Origin: Thauera sp. UBA6194
GTDB lineage: Bacteria > Pseudomonadota > Gammaproteobacteria > Burkholderiales > Rhodocyclaceae
DNA: 64,000 bases
Assembly (NCBI GenBank): GCA_002422685.1
Contig: DITC01000071.1
Location: 122,321 to 186,320 of the forward strand
Reading direction: 5' to 3'
Below, piece after piece: positions 28,180-37,766 of this stretch. The position numbers and the translations under genes were made by a program. Numbering within the stretch: position 1 is the first letter of the stretch; each line of letters starts with the position of its first letter. The notes under the pieces are model-generated. The model was not told where the DNA came from and ran no database searches. It saw only the letters and a program-made list of their open reading frames with translations.

Positions 28180-28854
28180 TCAGAACGGCATGATGGCGAC
28201 AAAGAACCGCTGCAGCCAGCCCATGGTGTTGGATTCGTCGATGAAGCCGCTGCCGCGATATTCGATGCGCGCGTCGGCGACCTGGGTCGATTGCACGGTG
28301 TTGGACGAGGTGACGGTGTTGGGGTTGATCACGCCCGAGAAGCGGATGAACTCGTTGCCCTGGTTGATCGCGACCATCTTCTCGCCCGACACGAGCAGGT
28401 TGCCGTTGGGATACACGTCGATGACGGTGACCGTGATCGTGCCGTTGAAGGCGTTGTTGGCCGCGGCCGCGCCCTTGCCGTTGAAGTCGGATTCGGCGTC
28501 GGCCTCGAGCTCGAGGCCGTTGAGGCCCTTGAGCGGCAGGCGCGAGATCGGCCCGATGCCGGCGCTCATGTTGCCGTTGCGGCTGGCGTTGGCGTTGGCG
28601 CTCTTTTGCGCGGTGTTGCGCTCGACGAGGTTGATCGTGATCGTGTCGCCGACATGGCGCGCGCGCCGGTCCTCGAACAGCGGGCGAGCGTAGGCGGTCT
28701 GGTAGATGGCGCCATTGCCGGTCACAGCCTGGGCGCGCGACTCGGGGCGCGCGGTCATGGGCTGATGCACCGCGGTCGGCGGCGTCGGCTGAATGGCCGC
28801 GCAACCGGACAGCAGCGCCAGCACGGTCATCATGAGCAGAGCGGAGCGCTTCAT
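28180..28854 (-). CDS. flgH: Flagellar L-ring lipoprotein FlgH
   Basis: Outer-membrane L ring. The 224-residue product has a lipoprotein signal (LALLSGC, Cys18) and family motifs [40 protein letters not shown] and [28 protein letters not shown] lies 6-13 bases before the ATG at 28854; a much longer in-frame upstream extension overlaps flgG and is not coding. It follows flgG by 11 bases. Confidence 0.95.
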   Translation of the reverse strand: MKRSALLMMTVLALLSGCAAIQPTPPTAVHQPMTARPESRAQAVTGNGAIYQTAYARPLFEDRRARHVGDTITINLVERNTAQKSANANASRNGNMSAGIGPISRLPLKGLNGLELEADAESDFNGKGAAAANNAFNGTITVTVIDVYPNGNLLVSGEKMVAINQGNEFIRFSGVINPNTVTSSNTVQSTQVADARIEYRGSGFIDESNTMGWLQRFFVAIMPF

Positions 28855-28865
28855 CGCAGCCTGCC

Positions 28866-29648
28866 TCAGAGCTGGGTCAGCCGACCGAGCATCTGGTCGG
28901 AGGTGGAGATGGCGCGCGAGTTGAGCTCGTAGGCGCGTTGGGTGACGATCATGCTCACCAACTCCTCGGCCACGTTGACGTTGGAGACCTCGACATAGCC
29001 CTGGTTGAGCACCCCTGCCCCGTTGGTGCCGGGCTGGGTGGGCGTGGCGACGCCGCTCGATGCGGTCTCGTAGAACAGGTTCTCGCCCGCGGCCTGCAGG
29101 CCGCCCGGGTTGACGAAGGTGGCGAGTTGCACGGCGCCGATCTCCACCGGCGCGACCCCGCCCGCCTGCAGCACGCTCACGGTGCCGTCCTTGCCCACGG
29201 TGACGGTGAGCGCATCCGCGGGAATGTTGATGTTGTCGGCCAGCGTGTAGCCACTGGCGGTGACCACGTTGCCCTGGCTGTCGAGCTGGAAGGCGCCGTC
29301 GCGGGTGTAGGCGGTGGTGCCGTCGGGCATCGCGACCTGAAAGAAGCCGTTGCCCTGCACTGCCACGTCGAGCGAGCCGCCGGTCTGCTGCAGCGTGCCC
29401 TGGGTGAAGATGCGCTCGGTCGCCACCGGCTTGACGCCGGTGCCGATCTGCAGGCCGCTGGAGATCTGCGTCTGCTGGGTCGACTGCGCGCCGGGCTGGC
29501 GGATGGTCTGGTAGAGCAGGTCTTCGAAGATCGCGCGCTGGCGCTTGAAGCCGTTGGTCGAGACGTTGGCCAGGTTGTTGGAGATCACGTCCAGATGGGT
29601 TTGCTGGGCGTCCAGCCCGGTACGGGCGGTCCACAGTGAGCGGATCAT
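28866..29648 (-). CDS. flgG: Flagellar distal rod protein FlgG
   Basis: Forms the distal rod. The 260-residue product has the N-terminal rod motif ([20 protein letters not shown], then [18 protein letters not shown]) and the C-terminal motif ([20 protein letters not shown]). Length is typical. It leads flgGHIJ and is separated from flgF by 214 bases holding a terminator, a sigma-54-type promoter and an array of TTGCCG motifs, so here flgG is not co-transcribed with flgF. Confidence 0.96.
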   Translation of the reverse strand: MIRSLWTARTGLDAQQTHLDVISNNLANVSTNGFKRQRAIFEDLLYQTIRQPGAQSTQQTQISSGLQIGTGVKPVATERIFTQGTLQQTGGSLDVAVQGNGFFQVAMPDGTTAYTRDGAFQLDSQGNVVTASGYTLADNINIPADALTVTVGKDGTVSVLQAGGVAPVEIGAVQLATFVNPGGLQAAGENLFYETASSGVATPTQPGTNGAGVLNQGYVEVSNVNVAEELVSMIVTQRAYELNSRAISTSDQMLGRLTQL

Positions 29649-29659
29649 GATGAAGTCCT

Positions 29660-29734
29660 TTGCCGTGCGTTGCCGGTGCGGCAGGAATTGCCGGGGTAGT
29701 ACAGAGGGAGCCGGAAATTGCCGCCGCGTTGCCG
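29660..29734. promoter_or_regulatory. TTGCCG array with CGGCA-N5-TGCCG dyad before flgG
   Basis: TTGCCG occurs at 29660, 29670, 29688, 29718 and 29729, and CGGCA at 29679, with most neighbouring spacings 9-11 bases. The dyad CGGCA-GGAAT-TGCCG spans 29679-29693. The array lies in the predicted 5' leader of flgG, roughly 50-120 bases downstream of the sigma-54 start. Downstream enhancer sites are known for FlrC of Vibrio. It is a candidate activator-binding region. Confidence 0.55.
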
Positions 29735-29792
29735 CTTTTTCGATGGGATCAGTTTAGGGCGCTGCCGTCACCGACCATCCCGGAATAAGCAA

Positions 29793-29808
29793 TGCAAAAA
29801 CCGTGCTA
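29793..29808 (-). promoter_or_regulatory. Probable sigma-54 promoter of flgGHIJ
   Basis: Minus-strand TAGCACG-GTTT-TTGCA. It matches TGGCACG-N4-TTGCW at every defined base except the first G of the -24 GG, with correct spacing. It begins 4 bases past the flgF terminator; the start would be near 29781, leaving a leader of about 130 bases. Confidence 0.65.
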
Positions 29809-29811
29809 ATC

Positions 29812-29842
29812 AAAAAGGCCGGGCGCTGGATGCGGCCCGGCC
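29812..29842 (-). terminator. Rho-independent terminator after flgF
   Basis: On the minus strand GGCCGGGC pairs with GCCCGGCC across a 10-base loop and is followed by five T residues (29816-29812). It lies 20 bases after the flgF stop and ends the flgBCDEF unit. Confidence 0.85.
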
Positions 29843-29862
29843 TGGCGCGACGCGGCGCCCGA

Positions 29863-30600
29863 TCAGCTGCGGCCGAGCACCTGCGCGGCGGCGCGGTCGT
29901 TCTGCTCGGCGGTGCTGAGCATGCGCGTCTGCATCTCGAACTGACGCGCAAGCGAGATCATCTGCACCATCTGGTCGACGACGTTGACGTTGCTGCCTTC
30001 GAGATAGCCTCCGGCCACGCGCACGTTGGGGTCGACCGGCGCCGGCGCGCCACCCTGCACACGAAACAGGCCATCGTCGCCACGCACCATGTCGGCTTCG
30101 GGCGGATTGACCAGCTTGAGCTGGCCGACCACGTTGACCACGCCCGGCTGGTCGGGCTGGGAGGCGGAGATCGAGCCGTCGGCGCCGATGGTGATCTCGT
30201 TGTCGGGCGGGATCGTGACCGGCCCGCCGTCGCCCAGCACCGGCTTGCCGTCGCGCGTCTGCAGGATGCCGTTGGCGCTGACCTCGAGGCTGCCGTTGCG
30301 GGTGTAGGCCTCGCTGCCGTCGGGCATCTGCACCGCCAGCCAGCCCTTGCCCTGCAGCGCCACGTCAAACGCGCGCCCGGTGCGTTGCAGCGCGCCCTGC
30401 TCGAAGTTGGTGGCGACGCTGGCGTCGACCGTGAATGCACGCGTGTGCATGGCCTCGGTCTGCACCTCGACCGCGCGCAGCTTGTGCAATTCGGCGCGAA
30501 AACCGGTGGAGGTGGCGTTGGCGAGGTTGTGCGCGACCGCCGCCTGCTGGTCCATGGTGCCCTTGGCGCCGGTCATCGCGGTGTAGATCAGGCGGTCCAT
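29863..30600 (-). CDS. flgF: Flagellar proximal rod protein FlgF
   Basis: Proximal rod subunit. The 245-residue product has the rod N-motif (AMTGAKGTMDQQAAVAHNLA, then NATSTGFRAELHKLRAVE) and C-motif (SNVNVVDQMVQMISLARQFE). Length is typical. It lies 29 bases after flgE and is the last gene before a strong terminator. Confidence 0.95.
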   Translation of the reverse strand: MDRLIYTAMTGAKGTMDQQAAVAHNLANATSTGFRAELHKLRAVEVQTEAMHTRAFTVDASVATNFEQGALQRTGRAFDVALQGKGWLAVQMPDGSEAYTRNGSLEVSANGILQTRDGKPVLGDGGPVTIPPDNEITIGADGSISASQPDQPGVVNVVGQLKLVNPPEADMVRGDDGLFRVQGGAPAPVDPNVRVAGGYLEGSNVNVVDQMVQMISLARQFEMQTRMLSTAEQNDRAAAQVLGRS

Positions 30601-30629
30601 CGCTGGCCTCTCGTGTCAGTGCTTTACGC

Positions 30630-31955
30630 TTAGCGCAGGTTCACCAAGGTCTGCAGAATCTGGTCCTGCGCCTTGATCGATTGCGCGTTGGCCTGGTAGT
30701 TGCGCTGCTGGATGATCATCTGCACCAGCTCGCTGGTGAGCTCAACGTTGGCGTCCTCGACCATGCCGGAGGAGATCACGCCCGCTACGCCCTCACCGGG
30801 CTTGGTGGGGGCGGTGAGGCCGGATTCGAGCGTCGCCTCCCAGTAGTTGTTACCGATGGAGCTCAGGGCGTTGGCGTTGCGGAAAGTCTGGATGCCGAGC
30901 TGAGCGAGCGCCACCGTCTCGCCGTTGGTGTAGCGGCCAGTGATGATGCCGTCGCGCCCCACGGACACGCCCGCAAGTTCGCCGCCGGTGTAGCCGTTCT
31001 GCGTAAGCTCAGTGATCAGGTAGGGGCCTCCGATCTGGCGCATGTTGGCGAAATCAACGCTGAACGACATGGGCGAGGCGTCGGGCGTATATTCGGCCGG
31101 AACCTCGAAGGGGCTGATGGTATCCGGGCCGGTCGTGCCAATCAGCAGGCCCTTCTCGTCGAACTTCAACTCCCATATGAAGTCGTTCGTGTCCGGCGCC
31201 GAGTCCGGGATCGGCTTGTCACCGTCGACGCTCGTATGCACGCGCCAGGTGTTGGTGGCGGTGTCTGCGTTCAGCTTTTCAAAATAGAAGGTCAGCTCGT
31301 GCGACTTGCCAAGACTGTCGAACACTTCGATTGAAGTCGAGAAGTTGTAAGTGCGCGCATCGCGCCAGTTGTCCCCATCAAGCGGGAACAAGCCGTCGGC
31401 ATCGCCTTCGAAGACCGACGGATAAGCCTCCTTCGGGCTAAGTGAATTCGCATCCAGATTGCCACCAATGGTGATCGTGTCCGTCGTTTGCGGCAGTGAG
31501 CCGATGATCGGGATCTGCAACTCCTTCAAGCCGCCCACCGGGCTGGGCAACTGCCCGGTCGACGCGAGGCTCTGGAAGCCCATCAGCTTCTCGCCGGTCG
31601 GGGTCACGATGAAACCGTTCTTGTCGAGCTCGAACTGACCGTTACGCGTATAGACATCCGGCCCGTCGGAGCGCCCGACGATGAAGAAGCCGTCGCCGTT
31701 GATCGCCAGGTCGAGCGGGTTGTTGGTCGTGGTCAGGTTGCCCTGGGTGAAGGTCTGGCGCACGCCACCGAGCGTGCTGCCGGCGCCCACCTGCTTGCCC
31801 GACACCGAGCCGGTCAGCGACGCCGCATAGACGTCGGCGAACACCGCGCCGCCGGTCTTGAAACCCACGGTGTTGGTGTTGGCGACGTTGTTCGAAATGA
31901 TGTCCAGGGCCTTGGAGGAAACGTTCAGGCCGCTCAAACCTTGCTGGAAAGACAT
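30630..31955 (-). CDS. flgE: Flagellar hook protein FlgE
   Basis: Structural subunit of the hook. The 441-residue product has the N-motif (GLSGLNVSSKALDIISNNVA, then NTNTVGFKTGGAVFADVY) and C-motif (VELTSELVQMIIQQRNYQAN). Middle domains D1-D2 (about 150-330) are variable and slightly less GC-rich. It sits directly after flgD, its cap. Confidence 0.96.
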   Translation of the reverse strand: MSFQQGLSGLNVSSKALDIISNNVANTNTVGFKTGGAVFADVYAASLTGSVSGKQVGAGSTLGGVRQTFTQGNLTTTNNPLDLAINGDGFFIVGRSDGPDVYTRNGQFELDKNGFIVTPTGEKLMGFQSLASTGQLPSPVGGLKELQIPIIGSLPQTTDTITIGGNLDANSLSPKEAYPSVFEGDADGLFPLDGDNWRDARTYNFSTSIEVFDSLGKSHELTFYFEKLNADTATNTWRVHTSVDGDKPIPDSAPDTNDFIWELKFDEKGLLIGTTGPDTISPFEVPAEYTPDASPMSFSVDFANMRQIGGPYLITELTQNGYTGGELAGVSVGRDGIITGRYTNGETVALAQLGIQTFRNANALSSIGNNYWEATLESGLTAPTKPGEGVAGVISSGMVEDANVELTSELVQMIIQQRNYQANAQSIKAQDQILQTLVNLR

Positions 31956-31970
31956 GATCGGGGCTCCGGA

Positions 31971-32642
31971 TCAGAGGATCTGCTTGATGTCGTTGTATTT
32001 GAAGATGCCGAGCTCGCCGACCTGGAAGTCGGTGCCGGCGGCGCCGCGGATCACGCTGGTGACCGGGCCGAACTCGAGCGTGCGGCCGGTGACTTTTTCG
32101 CCTTCCATGGTGGCGCTCATCTCGATCGTGTAGACGCCCTGGGCGGCCTGCGCGCCGTCGTTGGCGGTGCCGTCCCAGATGAAGTTCTGGCTGCCTGCCT
32201 CGACGTTGTCGAGCTGGATCTGCTTGACCTCGAGGCCGGAGGCGTCCTTGACCGACAGCACCACCTTGTCCGCCGGCGCATCGAGCTCGAAGCCGCCGAT
32301 CGCACCGGATTCGGTGAGCGACAGCTTCTTGCCCTCGACCAGCACACCGCGGCCCACCAGGGCAGCGGCCTGCATCGAGTCGCTCTCGGCCTGGTTGTCC
32401 ACAAAGGACTCGAACATCTTGTTGAGGCGCTCGATGCCGTCGACGGTGCTCATCTGCGCGAGCTGCGAGGTGACCTCGGCGTTCTCCATCGGGTTCATCG
32501 GGTCCTGATTCTTCAGCTGCGTGGTCAGCAGCGTGAGAAAGCGCGCCTGCATGTCCTCTTCGGGCGCGGCGACCGACTTGCTCCGGGTATTGATGCTGGC
32601 GAGCACATCGGCTGCGCTGGTGGTGTTCGATACGGTGCTCAT
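31971..32642 (-). CDS. flgD: Flagellar hook cap protein FlgD
   Basis: Scaffold that caps the growing hook. The 223-residue product has the N-terminal FlgD motif (FLTLLTTQLKNQDPMNPMEN followed by AEVTSQLAQMSTVDGIERLN) and C-terminal Tudor/FnIII-like domains (NFIWDGTANDGAQAAQGVYT). Fifteen bases separate it from flgE. Confidence 0.96.
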   Translation of the reverse strand: MSTVSNTTSAADVLASINTRSKSVAAPEEDMQARFLTLLTTQLKNQDPMNPMENAEVTSQLAQMSTVDGIERLNKMFESFVDNQAESDSMQAAALVGRGVLVEGKKLSLTESGAIGGFELDAPADKVVLSVKDASGLEVKQIQLDNVEAGSQNFIWDGTANDGAQAAQGVYTIEMSATMEGEKVTGRTLEFGPVTSVIRGAAGTDFQVGELGIFKYNDIKQIL

Positions 32643-32690
32643 TGATCTCTCCTGCTCGCGGCGTTGTCCGCGTTACGGCCGGGGGGTGTG

Positions 32691-33095
32691 TTACTGGCCG
32701 ATCTGCAATGTACGCTGAAGCAAGGTCCGTGCCGTGTTCATCACCTCGGCGTTGTTCTGATACGAGCGCGAGGCGGAGATCATGTTCACCATCTCCTCGA
32801 CCACGTTGACGTTGGGCATCTCGACGTAGCCCTCGGCGTTGGCGGCCGGGTTGTTGGGCTCGTACACCAGGCGCAGCGGCGCGGCGCTCTCGACCACATC
32901 GGTCACCTTCACGCCGACCGCGGCGGGGCCGGCGACCGGTTGCGCGGAAAACACGACCTGCTTGGCGCGGTAGGGCTGGCCGTCCTCGGACGTGACGCTG
33001 TCGGCGTTGGCGAGGTTGGAGGCGGTGGTGTTGAGCCGCAGGGACTGCGCGTTGAGCGCGGAGCCAGCGATCTGGAAGACGTTGAGCATGCTCAT
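32691..33095 (-). CDS. flgC: Flagellar proximal rod protein FlgC
   Basis: Rod subunit. The 134-residue product has the N-motif ([20 protein letters not shown]) and C-motif ([20 protein letters not shown]). The start is the ATG at 33095 (MSMLNVF), 7 bases after GGAG; a second ATG two codons on is possible. It is 11 bases from flgB. Confidence 0.95.
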   Translation of the reverse strand: MSMLNVFQIAGSALNAQSLRLNTTASNLANADSVTSEDGQPYRAKQVVFSAQPVAGPAAVGVKVTDVVESAAPLRLVYEPNNPAANAEGYVEMPNVNVVEEMVNMISASRSYQNNAEVMNTARTLLQRTLQIGQ

Positions 33096-33106
33096 GAGGA
33101 CTCTCC

Positions 33107-33514
33107 TTACTGGCCGGTGATCGCGGTGTTCATCGAACGCAGCATGCCGTTGATGAAGGTGACGCTGGCCTCGTAGTGCAGCGCGTTCTCGGCGAATGCG
33201 GCGCGCTCGATGTCCATGTTCACCGTGTTGCCATCGACCGCGGACTGCAGCTCGGCGCGGTAGCCGGTGAGGCCCTCGAGCGTGGGCGCGCTGCCGCCGG
33301 CGATGTGGCCCGGCTTCGTGGTGGCGAGCGCGATGCCGCCGCCCTGCGCGGCGTTGAGCGCGCCCTGCAGCGCGGCACGAAAATCCACGTCCTGGGCCTT
33401 GTAGTTCGGGGTGTCGGCGTTGGCGATGTTCGAGGCGATCAGCTGCTGGCGGTGCGCCTGCAGGTTCAGCGCCGTCTGGTGGAACTGGATCTGCTTGTCG
33501 AAAAGGGTGTTCAT
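33107..33514 (-). CDS. flgB: Flagellar proximal rod protein FlgB
   Basis: First rod subunit. The 135-residue product has the N-motif ([20 protein letters not shown], then [17 protein letters not shown]) and ends [20 protein letters not shown] before a short tail. The ATG at 33514 has a CCAGGAG upstream; the open frame continues far upstream but that part is unrelated to FlgB. It leads flgBCDEF behind a sigma-54-type promoter and diverges from flgA. Confidence 0.95.
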   Translation of the reverse strand: MNTLFDKQIQFHQTALNLQAHRQQLIASNIANADTPNYKAQDVDFRAALQGALNAAQGGGIALATTKPGHIAGGSAPTLEGLTGYRAELQSAVDGNTVNMDIERAAFAENALHYEASVTFINGMLRSMNTAITGQ

Positions 33515-33553
33515 CACGCGACTCCTGGTTGCGGGCGACCGGCATGCGCCAGA

Positions 33554-33569
33554 CGCAGTTTCCATGCCA
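33554..33569 (-). promoter_or_regulatory. Sigma-54 promoter of flgBCDEF
   Basis: Minus-strand TGGCATG-GAAA-CTGCG with GG-N10-GC spacing, nearly the same as the flgK promoter. The start would be near 33542, 28 bases before flgB. It lies in the 303-base flgB-flgA divergent gap (33515-33817), which also holds the dyad at 33646 and the inverted repeat at 33741. Confidence 0.7.
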
Positions 33570-33636
33570 GACATCCTAAGCGCCGGCGCGAAACCCCCTT
33601 GTGACGATAAGCGGCGGAAACACCGGCCAATTTCGC

Positions 33637-33660
33637 CGGCAAGCCCGGCAAGGATTGCCG
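33637..33660. promoter_or_regulatory. CGGCA-N5-TGCCG dyad in the flgB-flgA gap
   Basis: CGGCAA at 33637 and 33646 and TTGCCG at 33655, each 9 bases apart. The last two form the dyad CGGCA-AGGAT-TGCCG (33646-33660). It lies about 100 bases upstream of the predicted flgB start, an enhancer-like distance for an RpoN activator. Confidence 0.55.
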
Positions 33661-33740
33661 CGTCCGCCAGCGCTGCCGTTCCACCCACCACCGCCCGCCC
33701 CACTTTCAGGCGGTTTGCGTCTACCGCAGGCGCTGCTGCC

Positions 33741-33764
33741 GCATGCATTGCCGTCCATGCATGC
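33741..33764. repeat. GCATGCAT inverted repeat before flgA
   Basis: GCATGCAT (33741-33748) and ATGCATGC (33757-33764) form a perfect 8-bp inverted repeat with an 8-base spacer, 54 bases before the flgA ATG. It may be an operator for flgAMN; no matching sigma-28 or sigma-54 site was found for flgA. Confidence 0.5.
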
Positions 33765-33817
33765 CTAACGCGCCGGGCGGTTGCCTCGGGGTGCTGCGTC
33801 GTGGTGCAATCGGGCGC

Positions 33818-34576
33818 ATGGCAACCCACTCCAGCTCGACCCTTGCGCCGCCCCGGCGCCATCCGCCCGCCCGGACGCGGCGCGCAAACATGCTGCTCGG
33901 GGCCGCGGCGCTGCTCGCGGGGCTCGCGCTTCCGGTCGCATCGGCCCACGCCCGGCAGGCCCCCGAGATGGTGGAGGCGCGGGTGCGCGATTTTCTGCAC
34001 GCCCAGGCCGCCGGCCTGCCGGGCGAGGTGACGATCGAGCTCAGCCCCTTCGACCCCAACAACCAGCTGCCCGCGTGCGCTGCGCTCGAGCCCTTCCTGC
34101 CGGGCGGCACGCGCGCCTGGGGACGCATCAGCGTGGGCGTGCGCTGCGACTCGCCGGTGACCTGGACCGCCTACCTGCAGGCGCGCGTCGCGGTGGTGGC
34201 CGATTACCTGGTCGCGGCGCGACCCTTGCGCGCCGGGCAGATCGTCGGCCCGGCCGACCTCGCCCAGCGCCGGGGCGACCTCACCGCGCTGCCGGACAAC
34301 ACCCTCACCGACGGCACCCAGGCCATGGGTCACCACACCCGCTTCGCGGTCGCGGCGGGCAGCCCCTTGCGCGGCGACATGTTGCGCGTGCCGCATGCGG
34401 TGCGCCAGGGCCAGACGGTGTCCGTGATCAGCGTGGGAACAGGCTTTCGCATCGCCAGCGAGGGCCGCGCGATGAACAACGCCGCCCCGGGCGAGCGCGT
34501 GCGCGTACGTCTGGCCAACGGCCAGGTGGTCACCGGCACCGCGCGCACGGACGGCAAGGTGGAGCTGACGCTCTGA
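33818..34576 (+). CDS. flgA: P-ring chaperone FlgA
   Basis: Periplasmic chaperone needed for P-ring assembly by FlgI. The 252-residue product has a signal peptide (ANMLLGAAALLAGLALPVAS, cleavage near AHA), an N-terminal domain and a C-terminal SAF domain (LRAGQIVGPADLAQRRGDLT to RVRLANGQVVTGTARTDGK). The ATG at 33818 is preferred; ATGs at 33743 and 33887 are alternatives, and the N-region before the signal is unusually long and basic. It precedes flgM by 112 bases. Confidence 0.9.
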   Translation: MATHSSSTLAPPRRHPPARTRRANMLLGAAALLAGLALPVASAHARQAPEMVEARVRDFLHAQAAGLPGEVTIELSPFDPNNQLPACAALEPFLPGGTRAWGRISVGVRCDSPVTWTAYLQARVAVVADYLVAARPLRAGQIVGPADLAQRRGDLTALPDNTLTDGTQAMGHHTRFAVAAGSPLRGDMLRVPHAVRQGQTVSVISVGTGFRIASEGRAMNNAAPGERVRVRLANGQVVTGTARTDGKVELTL

Positions 34577-34627
34577 ACGCAAACCCGCCTCGGCGTGCCG
34601 GCGTGAAAAATTTCATGATTTAATCGC

Positions 34628-34654
34628 TAAAGTTTTTCCGCGCCCCGCCGAAGA
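34628..34654 (+). promoter_or_regulatory. Sigma-28 (FliA) promoter of flgM
   Basis: TAAAGTTT, 11 bases, then GCCGAAGA: the -35 is a perfect match and the -10 matches 6 of 8. The start would be near 34661, 28 bases before flgM. This gives the classic loop in which FliA drives its own anti-sigma factor. Confidence 0.88.
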
Positions 34655-34688
34655 AAACGTCAGAGCCACTCTGTATGGGAACTGCGCC

Positions 34689-34988
34689 ATGAAAATCGAA
34701 AGCACGGGCAAAGCGATTGCCCCCAGCGCCGCGGGCGAGGCCCGCCCGCGCAGCCCGGCGAACCCGAGCACCAACGTCGCCAGCGGCGGCGAGAAGGTCC
34801 AGCTGTCCTCGCTCTCGTCCAGCCTGCAAAAGGCCGAAACCGCCATCGCGCAGGCGCCGGTGGTCGACAAGCAGCGCGTCGAGGAAATCAAGCAGGCGAT
34901 CGCCAAGGGCGAATTCAAGATCGACGCCGGGCGCATCGCCGACGGCTTGATCGACAGCGTGCGCGAGATGCTCGCCAGCCAGCGCTGA
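34689..34988 (+). CDS. flgM: Anti-sigma-28 factor FlgM
   Basis: Binds FliA and holds late genes off until it is exported through the finished hook. The 99-residue product has a disordered Ala/Pro/Ser N-half and the FlgM C-domain (EKVQLSSLSSSLQKAETAI, then RVEEIKQAIAKGEFKIDAGR and IADGLIDSVREML). It is driven by a strong sigma-28 promoter and followed by flgN after 35 bases. Confidence 0.95.
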   Translation: MKIESTGKAIAPSAAGEARPRSPANPSTNVASGGEKVQLSSLSSSLQKAETAIAQAPVVDKQRVEEIKQAIAKGEFKIDAGRIADGLIDSVREMLASQR

Positions 34989-35023
34989 GCGACGAAGACC
35001 AAAGCAGATCAACGAAGAGCGCG

Positions 35024-37568
<2,545 letters not shown>

Positions 37569-37586
37569 GCGCCGGAGGACCCGCAC

Positions 37587-37766
37587 ATGAATACAAACTC
37601 CAATGACAAGCTCCCACCGGTCGGCGCGCTCGACGCCCTGACGCTGTTCGAGCCCGATTTTTCGATCACGCGCGATCAGCCTGCCGAGGCGGAAACGCGC
37701 GCAGCGATCGAAGCCGGAACCAATGCAGAGAACGTGCCGAGCGAAGGCGAAGATCACCAAGCATGA
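37587..37766 (+). CDS. Small 59-residue protein between parE and parC
   Basis: Unrecognised 59-residue acidic protein fitted exactly between parE and parC. A GGAGGA lies 8 bases before the ATG, and its TGA overlaps the parC ATG as ATGA, the spacing of a real coupled gene. The sequence begins [20 protein letters not shown] and continues [16 protein letters not shown]; the rest is Ala/Glu-rich and probably disordered. ALTLF is loosely like a beta-clamp-binding motif (QLxLF) but lacks the Gln. No function is assigned. Confidence 0.6.
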   Translation: MNTNSNDKLPPVGALDALTLFEPDFSITRDQPAEAETRAAIEAGTNAENVPSEGEDHQA

